64,000 nt of DNA from the NCBI RefSeq assembly GCF_014874065.1, contig NZ_JADBEE010000001.1, positions 1,116,001 through 1,180,000 of the forward strand, written 5' to 3'. The stretch is from Nesterenkonia halotolerans (GTDB lineage: Bacteria; Actinomycetota; Actinomycetes; Actinomycetales; Micrococcaceae). The notes under the pieces are model-generated. The model made no database searches. It was given only the letters and a program-made list of their open reading frames with translations, and was not told the DNA's origin. Below, in pieces: positions 9,555 through 17,884 of this stretch. The first letter of the stretch is position 1. Every line of letters begins with the position of its first letter. Both the position numbers and the translations under genes were made by a program.

Positions 9555-10162
9555 GCACACCCCACATCGGGGTCCTGGCGCTGCAGGGGGCCGTGGCAGA
9601 ACATGCCCGCGCCCTGCAGGCCGCCGGGGCCCAGGTCTCCACGGTGCGCCGTCCGGCCGAGCTCGAGGGCCTCGACGGACTGATCGTCCCCGGAGGCGAG
9701 TCCACCACGATGGCCCGGCTCGCCGCCCCGGTGCACCTGATGGAAGCCATCCGCGAACGTCACGCCGAGGGGATGTCCATGTTCGGCACCTGCGCCGGCA
9801 TGATCCTGATGGCAGATCAGATCCTCGACGCGGAGGCGCTCACCGGCTTCGAGCGGATCGGCGGGCTCGATGTGGTCGTGCGTCGCAACGGCTACGGCAG
9901 CCAGCTCGACTCCTTCACCGGCGCGCTGACCGTGAGCGGACTGCCCGGAACCGACCTCACCCCGCTGCAGGCGGTGTTCATCCGGGCTCCCATCATCGAA
10001 TCTGTGGGCTCCGAGGTCGAGGTCATCGCCTCCTGGCAGGACCGACCGGTGGCCGTGCGGCAGGGCCGGGTGCTGGCCGCCAGCTTCCACCCGGAGCTGA
10101 CTCCGGATCACCGCCTTCACGAGCATTTCGTCCAGATCGCCGGAGCTCGGCTCAGCAGCTGA
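9551..10162 (+). CDS. pdxT: Pyridoxal 5'-phosphate synthase, glutaminase subunit PdxT
   Basis: 203 aa class-I glutamine amidotransferase that supplies ammonia to PdxS. It shows the start strand [13 protein letters not shown], the oxyanion region PGGESTTM, the nucleophile Cys in [10 protein letters not shown] (about 80), and the His-Glu pair in ASFHPELT (about 177-183). Start GTG 9551 overlaps the pdxS stop (GTGA), indicating translational coupling. Length and motif order are normal for the family. Confidence 0.96.
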   Translation: MSTPHIGVLALQGAVAEHARALQAAGAQVSTVRRPAELEGLDGLIVPGGESTTMARLAAPVHLMEAIRERHAEGMSMFGTCAGMILMADQILDAEALTGFERIGGLDVVVRRNGYGSQLDSFTGALTVSGLPGTDLTPLQAVFIRAPIIESVGSEVEVIASWQDRPVAVRQGRVLAASFHPELTPDHRLHEHFVQIAGARLSS

Positions 10163-10242
10163 CCTGAAAACTGGGCCGGGGTCAGGCATGATGTCTCAGG
10201 GATGCTGAACGGACCCACGGGACCCTATATATAGGAGAGACC

Positions 10243-11352
10243 ATGACAGATGGACCAGAGAACGGGCAGAGTTCAACGGGGCCAGCGGCCCGCGCCGCCG
10301 ATCCGAACACGCCTCAGGTCCAGCTGCACATGCTCGCCGGGGATCATCCCGAGCTGCGCCCGCTGATCGCCGAGAACCCCAACACCTACCCCGAGCTGCT
10401 CGAATGGCTCGCCGGTCTCGATGACCCAGCCGTCAACGCCGCCCTGGCGCGCCGCGCCGGCCATGGCGGGGGGATCGACCCCGCCGAGCAGAACACCACC
10501 ATGCTTCCGGCCACCGGCCCTGGCCAGGGCGGCGGCACCGAAGAGTTCTCCGCAGTGCGGCAGGATCGGCCCGCTGACTATGAGCAGCCTGGTCAGCCGG
10601 CGCCCTACGAGTCCGGCTATTCCCAGGGCTACGCCGAACCGCAGCCCCGAGCCGGCTACTACCCCTCGGCTCCCGCGCAGGGTGCTCCGTGGCAGGCACC
10701 GCACCCGGCGGCGTCGTACCCTGCCGGCGCCTATCCGGTCGAACGCGAGGAGGAGCCGCGCCGTCGCAGCGGAGGCACCTGTGCGATCGTCTTCCTGATC
10801 ATCCTGCTGGCCGTCGCCGCCGTGGTCGCCGCCTACTTCCTGATCTTCGGCGGCGTGTTCAGCGGGGACGACGACGCCGACCAGGACACCGTCTCCCAGG
10901 GCGAGGTCCACGGTGAGCAGGAGCAGGCCCCCGAGGAGGAGCCGAACGCGGAGGAGAGCACCCCCGCAGAGGAAGATCCCGAAGCAGAGACCGAAGAGGG
11001 GACGACTCGTCCCGCGCCCGACGGCGCCCAGGACATCCCTGCCTTCACCGCGCCCTCGGGCAACATCAACTGCACCATGAACGCCGATGAGCTCGAGTGC
11101 AGCATCCTCGACTACACCTTCGACAGCCCCGAGGACTGCGACGGCCCCGCGCGGTTCTCGCTGGCCTCCGAGGAGGCCCAGCTGGGCTGCGGGGAGACCG
11201 GCGGCGCCGAGTCTGCGACGCTGCAGTACGGTCAGTCCGCGAGCAACGGACGCTTCGCCTGCGTCTCCTCGGAGTCCGGGTTCGAGTGCTGGAACACCGA
11301 GACCGGCAGCGGCTTCTTCATGGCCCGGCAGAGCTACCAGCTCCAGGACTGA
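10243..11352 (+). CDS. LRV-repeat membrane protein with extracytoplasmic Cys-rich domain (paralog 1)
   Basis: 369 aa. Residues about 25-65 match the variant leucine-rich repeat (LRV) type (LIAENPNTYPELLEWLAGLDDPAVNAAL). A Pro/Tyr/Gln-rich linker, a membrane helix at about 180-203 (CAIVFLIILLAVAAVVAAYFLIF), a Glu-rich linker, and a C-terminal domain of about 100 residues with several Cys follow (PSGNINCTM, CSILDYTF, FACVSSESGFECWN). The start ATG follows GGAG; just upstream is the palindrome CCTATATATAGG (10224-10235), which includes a TATATA that could be the -10. It has the same architecture as 12288-13625. The function is unknown; the layout suggests a cytoplasmic sensor/scaffold linked to an exported domain. 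Confidence 0.75.
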   Translation: MTDGPENGQSSTGPAARAADPNTPQVQLHMLAGDHPELRPLIAENPNTYPELLEWLAGLDDPAVNAALARRAGHGGGIDPAEQNTTMLPATGPGQGGGTEEFSAVRQDRPADYEQPGQPAPYESGYSQGYAEPQPRAGYYPSAPAQGAPWQAPHPAASYPAGAYPVEREEEPRRRSGGTCAIVFLIILLAVAAVVAAYFLIFGGVFSGDDDADQDTVSQGEVHGEQEQAPEEEPNAEESTPAEEDPEAETEEGTTRPAPDGAQDIPAFTAPSGNINCTMNADELECSILDYTFDSPEDCDGPARFSLASEEAQLGCGETGGAESATLQYGQSASNGRFACVSSESGFECWNTETGSGFFMARQSYQLQD

Positions 11353-11354
11353 GC

Positions 11355-12167
11355 GTGGGAGATCAGCGTGCTCTGACTTCCGCGGCGATCTCTGCAGGCT
11401 CCCTGATCTGTGTGCTGGCGCTGACCGGTTGCGGGGAGGTCGTGCAGGCCGATTCCGAGCAGGACCAGAAGAGTGTGCTGGTGCTGGATCGGGGTCCGCA
11501 CACCGAAGCCGATGAGCGTCCGGCCGAGTCCGAGACCTCGAGTGCACCGCGTGAAGATGCGCAGGCCGAGGAGTTCAGCCTCGCTGAGCTGCAGGACATG
11601 CCCTACGAGCAGTTCCGCTCGGGTGAGGTCAGCCGCGAGCAGCGGTTCCAGCTGCTCTGGCACTACGCGGAGCTGAGCAGCGACTATGCCGAGCACTTCG
11701 CGCCGGAGGAGGGGCTCGATGCCTACAACCCGGTGGAGACTGCCAGCGCCGAGGACGAGCCGCAGGAGATCCTGGACCAGTACTGGTACCTCAATCAGCT
11801 CTACCACCTGGGTGAGCTGCTCGCGGAGGAGCATGGCGGCACGGACATCTCCATGAAGCTTGCCCGCGTGGTGGACCGCGGCAATGTCCGTGAACTCGAA
11901 TCGATGCTCGATTCCACAGAGCTCGATGAACCGGCCTGGCTGCTGGAGAGCCGCTACGAGCTGGTGGAGTCCGATGAGTGCCTGCGGCCGCCCGAGGGCA
12001 CCGACACCGCGCTCCCCTGGGACGAGCAGACCTGCTGGGAGCTCGAGTTTGAGATCACCCAGGGTGAGGCCACCAGTCTGATGCCATACTTCCATTGGAC
12101 GGAGTTCGAGACCGCCGAGGACGACACAGTCGGCTTCTGGAACCGCTCAGCGCTGCACTGGCTCTGA
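11355..12167 (+). CDS. Lipoprotein of unknown function between two LRV paralogs
   Basis: 270 aa starting with GTG 11355, 7 nt after AGGA and only 2 bp past the stop of the upstream LRV gene. A signal peptide with lipobox LTGC (Cys26) predicts a lipid-anchored extracytoplasmic protein. The mature part is very acidic and alpha-helical (EEFSLAELQDMPYEQFRSGE, ELSSDYAEHFAPEEG), with no recognised fold. The tight spacing shows it is co-transcribed with the LRV gene, so it is probably a partner of one or both LRV proteins. Confidence 0.72.
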   Translation: MGDQRALTSAAISAGSLICVLALTGCGEVVQADSEQDQKSVLVLDRGPHTEADERPAESETSSAPREDAQAEEFSLAELQDMPYEQFRSGEVSREQRFQLLWHYAELSSDYAEHFAPEEGLDAYNPVETASAEDEPQEILDQYWYLNQLYHLGELLAEEHGGTDISMKLARVVDRGNVRELESMLDSTELDEPAWLLESRYELVESDECLRPPEGTDTALPWDEQTCWELEFEITQGEATSLMPYFHWTEFETAEDDTVGFWNRSALHWL

Positions 12168-12287
12168 GCAGGTGATTCGCCGACTCGAAGCACCCAGCGG
12201 CAGCAATCGGAGTAGGCTTCACCCGACGTGGACTGTCCACTCAGCACGGGGGTTCGGCGCGCCACCGACGGGACCGAAAGGGAACGC

Positions 12288-13625
12288 ATGGCTTCGATCT
12301 ATGACGAGTTCGCGGCGATCGCTGCTGATCCCCACACTGATTGGGACACGCTGCATTGGATCGCGGAGAAATATCCTGAGCTGCGCCCCGCCGTGGCGGA
12401 GAATCCCGCCACCTATCCCGAACTGCTCGATGCGCTGAGGGCCATCGGCGACCCTGAGATCGACTCGGCACTCGCCCGTCGTCACAGCCAGCCGCGGACT
12501 CCGGTGCCTCCGGAGACTGCCGCGGGCTCGGGAGGACCGGCACGTTCTGCGAAGGAAGGATCGTCGTCCTGGTGGATCGCGACACCGGAGGAAGCGACCC
12601 CTTCGCCCCCGGTCGAGACGACTTCCGACGCGGAGGAGGAATGGTTCGGCTTTGGATCCTCGGACTCCGATTCCTTCACCGCACCCACTCCCACTCCCGC
12701 TCCCGGTGAGACTGTCCCGCCCTCGACCGGACCGGCCCGGCGGAGGCGGCCCTCCACCAGCCGGCTCCTGCTCGCGGTGGCGCTGCCACTGGTGGCACTC
12801 GTCGCCGTGGCGGCGCTGGTGCTGAACCTCTGGACCGGCTCAGACGCCGCCGGTGACTCCTCGGCAGACACCAGCGCTGTGGAGGCCGCCCCGCCGGACG
12901 CTGAGTCCGGACAATCGGCGACCGAGGAATCGGAACTGGGGGAATCGGAGCCTGACGCCGCGTCCACTGACGAGGCCGAAACTCCGCCCACTGAAGACGA
13001 GCTGCGGGACACGGTCGCTGCTCTGCCCGAGGAGAGCAGCTGCGAGGCTGCGGAGGAGGACCGTGCCGCACTGACCGATTTCGGTGCCACCGCCGGGGAG
13101 GATGCAGCCTGGAGCGACCCTGCTGACGCGAGTCTCGTGGAGGAGACCCTGCTGGCGCTGCAGGAGAGCTGCGGCAGCTCCCATGCCGCACGGATCTATC
13201 TGGACCTGCAGGGATCCGCCGAGGACGTGCCTGCGGCGCTGCGTGCCACAGTCGAGTCGATGGGCCCGGCGTGGATTCGAACCGGTTTCCCCGCCCAGGG
13301 GCAGCCGCTGGAGAGCTTCGCCGCGCCGGGAGGCAACGTGGTCTGCGAGCTTGGGGATGCGCTGCGCTGCACGGTCCTGGAACACAGCTTCTCCGCCCCG
13401 GAGGGCTGCACCGGCGGCGTCACCTACGCGATCGAGGTGGACCGAGCGGCCGAGCCGGACTGCGGGGACCCGGTGGAGCCAGCAGGTCAGCCCGAGCTCG
13501 GCTACGGGCAGACCGCCTCGAATGAGTTCTTCGCCTGCTCGTCATTCCAGTCACAGATGTCCTGCTGGAACCAGCTCACCGGTGAGGGGATCAACCTCTC
13601 GGCCAGCCGCAACGCCACCTACTGA
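12288..13625 (+). CDS. LRV-repeat membrane protein with extracytoplasmic Cys-rich domain (paralog 2)
   Basis: 445 aa from ATG 12288 (AAAGGGA upstream). The N-terminal LRV-like block (HWIAEKYPELRPAVAENPATYPELLDALRA) and C-terminal domain (APGGNVVCEL, CTVLEHSF, FFACSSFQSQMSCWN) correspond segment by segment to the protein at 10243-11352. Between them are a Pro/Thr-rich linker, a membrane helix (LLLAVALPLVALVAVAALVLNLW), a Glu/Ser-rich linker and an additional helical stretch of about 90 residues (EESSCEAAEEDRAALTDFG...) absent in paralog 1. It is most likely a local gene duplication with domain gain. Confidence 0.73.
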   Translation: MASIYDEFAAIAADPHTDWDTLHWIAEKYPELRPAVAENPATYPELLDALRAIGDPEIDSALARRHSQPRTPVPPETAAGSGGPARSAKEGSSSWWIATPEEATPSPPVETTSDAEEEWFGFGSSDSDSFTAPTPTPAPGETVPPSTGPARRRRPSTSRLLLAVALPLVALVAVAALVLNLWTGSDAAGDSSADTSAVEAAPPDAESGQSATEESELGESEPDAASTDEAETPPTEDELRDTVAALPEESSCEAAEEDRAALTDFGATAGEDAAWSDPADASLVEETLLALQESCGSSHAARIYLDLQGSAEDVPAALRATVESMGPAWIRTGFPAQGQPLESFAAPGGNVVCELGDALRCTVLEHSFSAPEGCTGGVTYAIEVDRAAEPDCGDPVEPAGQPELGYGQTASNEFFACSSFQSQMSCWNQLTGEGINLSASRNATY

Positions 13626-13648
13626 CTCGGTCTCAGACTTCCAACAGC

Positions 13649-15139
13649 TCAGTTCTGGTGCGGGCGATCCTCCAGCGCACCAGGCGCCGTCGGAGGCCCG
13701 TCCACCGCGCAGTGCGCCGGATGCGCGGCTTCGGAAGTGCCCACGGGTGCCGGTCCGGGATCGCGGATGGCGAATGCCGCGAGGAGCCCACCGAGGACGA
13801 GCACGACTGCCCCGATGAGGCAGGCGGCGTCGAACCCTGCAGCGAACTGGACCGGGTCGCTGTACACCTCGCCGGTGAGTCCCACGGCGGCAGGCAGGAC
13901 CGCGATGGCGATCAGGCCGGCGGCACGGGCGACGGCGTTGTTCACACCCGAGGCCAGACCCACCTGCCGCTCGGGCACTGAGGACAGCGCGGTGGCCGTC
14001 AGCGGCGCCACCAGCAGTGAAAGCCCCAGGCCCAGGATGAACACAGGCGGCAGGACGTCGAGAAGGTAGGAGGCGTCCTGGCCGATGCGCAGCATCAGCA
14101 CCAGGGAGACGGCGCACACCAGTGGCCCGACCGTCATCGGGAGGCGCGGGCCGATCCGCGAACTCAGGGCGCCGGCCCACGGGGAGAGGAGAAGCATCAA
14201 GGCAGTGACCGGCAGCATCGCAATGCCGGAAGCGAGCGGACTGAATCCTGCCACCACCTGGAGGTGGAGGACGAGGAGGAAGAAGGTCCCGCCGAACACC
14301 GCGTAGATCAGGAATGTCACGGCGTTCGTGGCGGTGAACTGTCGATTCCTGAAGATCCGCAGGGGCAGCATCGGGTGCTCCGTGCGTTGTTCCACGAGAA
14401 GGAACAACGCTGCGGCGACGAGGCCCACGGCCGCTGATCCAAGGACCGCCGGAGCCGTCACCCCCTGCGCGGGGGCTTCGATCAAGGCATAGGTGGTCCC
14501 GGCGAGGGCCAGGGCCCCGAGAACGGCGCCGGGGATGTCAAGACGGCCCGTCGCATCGGGGTCGCGCGTCTCCGGCACATGGCGCGCCGCGATCCAGACG
14601 ACGGCGACGGCGATCGGCACGTTGATCAGGAAGACCCAGCGCCAGGAGACGCTTTCGACGAGCCAGCCGCCCAAGAACGGGCCGATCGCTGTGGCGACCC
14701 CGCCCAGGCCGGACCAGGCGCCGATCGCCCTGGCCCGGTCCTCGCCGGAGAAGCTGGCCTGAATGATGGCGAGGCTTCCCGGCGTGAGCAGCGCACCACC
14801 GATGCCCTGCAGAGCCCGCGCGGCGATGAGCAGTCCCGCATCCGGTGCGAGGCCGCACAGCAGGGAAGCCACCGCGAACCACACGACTCCGATGACGAAG
14901 ATGCGTCGGCGTCCGTACCGGTCCCCCAGCGAGCCACCGAGCAGGATGAACGAGGCAAGCGTCAGCGTGTAGCCGGTGACCATCCACTGCAGGGCCGCGA
15001 AGTCGGTGCCGAGGTCAGCGCCGATGGTCGGCAGTGCCACGTTGACCACGGTCGCGTCGATCCCCGCGATGCCCGAGCCGAGGACGGTGGCCAGCAGGAT
15101 CCAACGCCCCGGAGCCGTCTTCATCCGGATCTCGCTCAT
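13649..15139 (-). CDS. DHA2-family (14-TM) MFS drug-efflux-type transporter
   Basis: 496 aa with about 14 predicted membrane helices. It has motif A in loop 2-3 (GGSLGDRYGRRRIFVIGV), motif C-like GPFLGGWLVESVSWRWVFLINVP, and the first-helix motif D1 (GIAGIDATVVNVALPTIG). This identifies the EmrB/QacA proton antiporter group; the substrate is unknown. Its start overlaps the stop of the DUF1801 gene by 4 bp (ATGA), so the two form an operon. It converges with the LRV gene; I see no strong hairpin in the 23-bp gap. Confidence 0.9.
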   Translation of the reverse strand: MSEIRMKTAPGRWILLATVLGSGIAGIDATVVNVALPTIGADLGTDFAALQWMVTGYTLTLASFILLGGSLGDRYGRRRIFVIGVVWFAVASLLCGLAPDAGLLIAARALQGIGGALLTPGSLAIIQASFSGEDRARAIGAWSGLGGVATAIGPFLGGWLVESVSWRWVFLINVPIAVAVVWIAARHVPETRDPDATGRLDIPGAVLGALALAGTTYALIEAPAQGVTAPAVLGSAAVGLVAAALFLLVEQRTEHPMLPLRIFRNRQFTATNAVTFLIYAVFGGTFFLLVLHLQVVAGFSPLASGIAMLPVTALMLLLSPWAGALSSRIGPRLPMTVGPLVCAVSLVLMLRIGQDASYLLDVLPPVFILGLGLSLLVAPLTATALSSVPERQVGLASGVNNAVARAAGLIAIAVLPAAVGLTGEVYSDPVQFAAGFDAACLIGAVVLVLGGLLAAFAIRDPGPAPVGTSEAAHPAHCAVDGPPTAPGALEDRPHQN

Positions 15140-15564
15140 CCCTGCACCTCAGGGTGCAGCTCGACCGCGCGGGCGATCATGCTGCGAAACTCTGCCTGCT
15201 CCAGGTTCTCCAGCTTCGTGAAGGTCAGCGCGGCGGCGCCGATCTTGACCCGCCCGAGCCGTGCCGCTCGCTGTTTGAGCAGGTATCTGCCGTCCTCGAC
15301 CGCATTGAGGTAGACGGAGAGGTGTTTCGACTGCTCGGCCAGGCCGATGAGGAACCATTCGACGTCGGCGCCGCGCGGCCGCGGCTGGCGCATTCTGCCG
15401 TAGCCGATGATGGCCTGCTCGGTGCCGCCCCACATGGTCCCGCGCCACAGCACCCTGCTCAGCCGAGGCGCCTCCGCGGTGATCAGTGCGTCCAGAGCCG
15501 TCATCTCTTCGGCACGGTCGGCGGAGCGGAGGTAGGCGTCCACGTTCTCCGAGACAGGTTCCAT
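15136..15564 (-). CDS. DUF1801 (YdhG/YobT-like) domain protein
   Basis: 142 aa with the DUF1801 pattern: an N-terminal helix (VDAYLRSADRAEEMTALDALI), the glycine/tryptophan core VLWRGTMWGGTEQAIIGYGRM, and strands FLIGLAEQSKHLSVYL and LGRVKIGAAALTFTKLENL. The biochemical role of this small soluble family is not settled. It is co-transcribed with the DHA2 transporter (4-bp overlap) and is the last complete chromosomal gene before the element. Confidence 0.85.
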   Translation of the reverse strand: MEPVSENVDAYLRSADRAEEMTALDALITAEAPRLSRVLWRGTMWGGTEQAIIGYGRMRQPRPRGADVEWFLIGLAEQSKHLSVYLNAVEDGRYLLKQRAARLGRVKIGAAALTFTKLENLEQAEFRSMIARAVELHPEVQG

Positions 15565-15585
15565 GGCGCGAGCTTAGCGGACACG

Positions 15586-15621
15586 AAAGAACCCCCAGCA
15601 CCGAAGTGCTGGGGGTTCTTT
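15586..15621. terminator. 16-bp stem hairpin, original tRNA-fMet terminator side
   Basis: Arms 15586-15601 and 15606-15621 are perfectly complementary around loop CGAA (core CCCCCAGCAC/GTGCTGGGGG), flanked by A and T runs. It lies just outside attL, exactly where the terminator of the uninterrupted leftward tRNA-fMet gene would have been before the element inserted. Confidence 0.85.
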
Positions 15622-15640
15622 GTCCTCTTGCGAGGCATTC

Positions 15641-15680
15641 GTTGCGGGGGCAAGATTTGAACTTGCGACCTCCGGGTTAT
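15641..15680. repeat. attL: 40-bp direct repeat (displaced 3' end of tRNA-fMet)
   Basis: Identical to 57818-57857. It contains the acceptor 3' strand, T-arm and variable region up to two bases of the anticodon of tRNA-fMet but no 5' half, so it is the chromosomal remnant separated from its gene by the insertion. Confidence 0.93.
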
Positions 15681-15799
15681 CAAGAGTGAAGTGGGTTGAA
15701 CCCTGGTATTACCTGCATATACCCATGTCAGTGCCGCACTGCCGAAGCTGCCGAGGTAACAGCAGGTCACTGTAGATCACCCGACATCACACCCTCTGA

Positions 15800-15817
15800 G
15801 CAAGGTTCTGGGCAAGG
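15800..15817. promoter_or_regulatory. Candidate integrase arm-type site, left end
   Basis: GCAAGGTTCTGGGCAAGG contains two GCAAGG half-units 11 bp apart. The same 18-mer with one change occurs at 57733-57750 near attR in the same orientation. Position inside both ends fits a tyrosine-integrase arm site. Confidence 0.55.
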
Positions 15818-15827
15818 TTTCAGCAGC

Positions 15828-17048
15828 TCACCCACGTACCTCAACGAGCTGCGATATGTCGTCGAGGTCAGTGTAGTGCTGCCGATTGATCTCCGCATCG
15901 TGCCCGAATAGCGCAGCCCGCCGGCCTTCCGAGACCTGACTCTCCAGAAGGGAATTCAGAGTGGTCCGCCAGATATGCGTTCGCTCCTTCTCGAAGGCCT
16001 CGATACCGAGCATCTCACCCATTTCCTGGTACAGCTTCGCCGTCTCCTTGTTGCAGTTGCCGCTCTCCCACATCTTGGTCCGGTCCGCCGGTGCACCGAT
16101 GAGAAAGCCGCCTGCTGGAGCAGAACTCCGACGGCGACGCAGTCGCTCGGCCACCGCGTCGCCGGAGTCTAAGAGAAGGGGGACTCTCCGTGCTACAGAG
16201 TTCTTGGCGATGTCGCCGGTGATGTTGACGACCAGATGCTTCCCCTCTTCCAGTAGATGGTCGTCTACAGTCAACGCGTTGGCTTCGGAGACACGCACCC
16301 CGGTCGTGGCCTGGAGAAGAGTCAGGTCGATCGCCGACTGACGCTTGGCCACCCGGTGTTCCAATGACCAACGGCCCTGCTGCTTCACCTTGAGCCCATC
16401 GGACGGATCCAGCTCAAGCAGATAGTCGATGACCTGGCGTCGCTGCAGCACGGTCAGGGCCCTCCCTCCCCTGCTGCGTTCCGGCTTGGCCCCGAAGTCC
16501 AGAGACACACCTCGAATGGGATCGCCAGGTATCAGCTCATCACGGAGGAGCTCCTGCATCAGATACCTGCTGAGCACGCTCCGTGACTGGTGTGCGCTCT
16601 CGTGTCCATGTAGCTGCGCGACCTCCTTGAGGCAGCGCTCCAAGGCTCGAAACTTGGTACCGGAAGCGATGCTGTGGCCCTTGAGGCTGTCATTGTGTCG
16701 GTGTAGTTCGCACTCACCGGTGAGCATCGCCACACCCCGTCGGTACTGACGCTTCGAGTTCTCCGAAAGACGAGCATTCTCGATGGCAGGCACGGTGACT
16801 TCTGTGATGTAGTCCGTCAGCTTGGCAGAGGTCTTCCAGCTGCTTCCCGACGTGGCAAGAAGCTCCGCGATCGCCGCCCTGGCCCGACGCCTGACCTCAC
16901 CCTTGGTGGGACCCTGGGATGGACGCCTGACTTTTCGGCCATCGTGGAGCCTGACAGTCCACCACATCTGCCACGAGCCGTTCTCCAGCTGCGACATCTT
17001 GTTGTCAGCGAGATCAGAGTGCTCACCAGGCTCGAGTTTCTTGGGCAT
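15828..17048 (-). CDS. Tyrosine site-specific integrase
   Basis: 406 aa. The N-terminal arm-binding/SAM-like part includes WQMWWTVRLHDGRKVRRPSQG and a core-binding helical region around TDYITEVTVPAIENARLSENS. The catalytic domain shows Arg I in ATTGVRVSEANAL, the HxxR box HIWRTTLNSLLESQ, FGHD, and the nucleophile Tyr in INRQHYTDLDD. All key catalytic residues are present, so it is likely active. It reads toward attL. The start ATG 17048 has no clear ribosome site; a TATGCT 12 bp upstream could serve as a -10 for a leaderless message. Confidence 0.95.
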   Translation of the reverse strand: MPKKLEPGEHSDLADNKMSQLENGSWQMWWTVRLHDGRKVRRPSQGPTKGEVRRRARAAIAELLATSGSSWKTSAKLTDYITEVTVPAIENARLSENSKRQYRRGVAMLTGECELHRHNDSLKGHSIASGTKFRALERCLKEVAQLHGHESAHQSRSVLSRYLMQELLRDELIPGDPIRGVSLDFGAKPERSRGGRALTVLQRRQVIDYLLELDPSDGLKVKQQGRWSLEHRVAKRQSAIDLTLLQATTGVRVSEANALTVDDHLLEEGKHLVVNITGDIAKNSVARRVPLLLDSGDAVAERLRRRRSSAPAGGFLIGAPADRTKMWESGNCNKETAKLYQEMGEMLGIEAFEKERTHIWRTTLNSLLESQVSEGRRAALFGHDAEINRQHYTDLDDISQLVEVRG

Positions 17049-17143
17049 GGTCTGAGCATAGTTTTTATCAGTTGTTCAATCCAGCTAGACACCTGGGGGA
17101 ACGCTTGCTACCTTAAGGTCATACTAAAACGCCTCACGGGCCC

Positions 17144-17182
17144 TCAGATGGCCCGATAATCAATCGGTAAAAGGGCATCTGA
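17144..17182. promoter_or_regulatory. Inverted repeat in the int/xis divergent region
   Basis: TCAGATGGCCC (17144-17154) and GGGCATCTGA (17173-17182) are inverted copies separated by 18 bp in the only control region between int (leftward) and the xis-like gene (rightward). It could be an operator or excisionase binding site. Confidence 0.45.
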
Positions 17183-17229
17183 AGCCCCGGAGGTCCGGAA
17201 GAATACTCATATTCACGTGAGGTTTTTCC

Positions 17230-17490
17230 GTGTCAGCGAATACTCGTCTCGCCAGCCCTATCGCCGCGCAGTCCACTTGTGGCTGCGCCGCGTCCACGCC
17301 GTTGAAGGATCGTGCAGCCCTCAACACAAGACTCGCCGCAATCTACATTGGCAAGGCTGAAGGCACTCTCAAGAACAATCGCTCCCTGGGCATCACCGAC
17401 CCGCCGTTCGTCCAGGACGGTCGAAGCATCACCTATCGCGTCTCAGACCTCGATGATTACCTGGAGCGCCACATGGTCGGTGGCAACTGA
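17230..17490 (+). CDS. Excisionase-like helix-turn-helix protein
   Basis: 86 aa, GTG start. The C-terminal 55 residues are a MerR-like winged helix of the HTH_17/excisionase type (LAAIYIGKAEGTLKNNRSLG...DGRSITYRVSDLDDYLERHM): the AxxxG recognition helix and the wing motif ending in YRVSDLDDYL. The first 30 residues are unconserved, so the real start may be internal. Divergent from int, as expected for a recombination directionality factor or a regulator of int. Confidence 0.65.
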   Translation: MSANTRLASPIAAQSTCGCAASTPLKDRAALNTRLAAIYIGKAEGTLKNNRSLGITDPPFVQDGRSITYRVSDLDDYLERHMVGGN

Positions 17491-17716
17491 TGCGGAACAC
17501 TCGTACCTTGGGATCGTCCCAGCGGCATGTAGCTGGCTTCACGCCAAAGGATCTTTGGCGACGATTCACCGGCCCGGGAGGCCTTAGCTGTTCTCGTCGG
17601 AGCGCAACGTCAGCACTTCCACAGTCCCCTACTGCGTCGCTGGAGTGAGTCCGAGGTTGAGGGGCCGCCGCAACGGCCGTCCATAAGGCCCAGGAACCGA
17701 TGCACAACAAGCTCTC
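17491..17716. other. Intergenic stretch, no gene seen
   Basis: Between the xis-like gene and the XRE remnant. Short open frames here have no recognisable pattern and overlap each other in different frames. No strong hairpin or repeat was seen. Confidence 0.5.
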
Positions 17717-17877
17717 CTACACGCACCCATACACGGACAGCGTCGCTGTGCTCACGTCTTCGCCGGCCTCAACCCGCGCGATGGACGGACGCGATATCCC
17801 GCACGCTCGGCGAGTTCGTGCTGTGTGAACCCGAGAGCCAGGCGGGCCTCGGGCACCCGCCCGGCGATCTCGAGCAT
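17717..17877 (-). pseudogene. Frameshifted XRE-type (HTH) regulator remnant
   Basis: Starting at ATG 17877, 7 bp after the hsdR stop, the frame gives RLALGFTQHELAERAGYR, the first helices of an XRE/antitoxin HTH. After that frame breaks, the shifted frame continues sensibly as SIARVEAGEDVSTATL, the usual third-helix/IxxxExG motif, before stopping at 17717. One base change restores a single HTH frame. The protein is truncated and probably non-functional; it may once have been a regulator of the RM operon or an orphan antitoxin. Confidence 0.65.
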
Positions 17878-17884
17878 CGGAGCG

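Noticed and set aside
8622-9560. Leftward 312-codon frame opposite pdxS
   Set aside because: Shadow of pdxS; no ribosome site and no recognisable protein.
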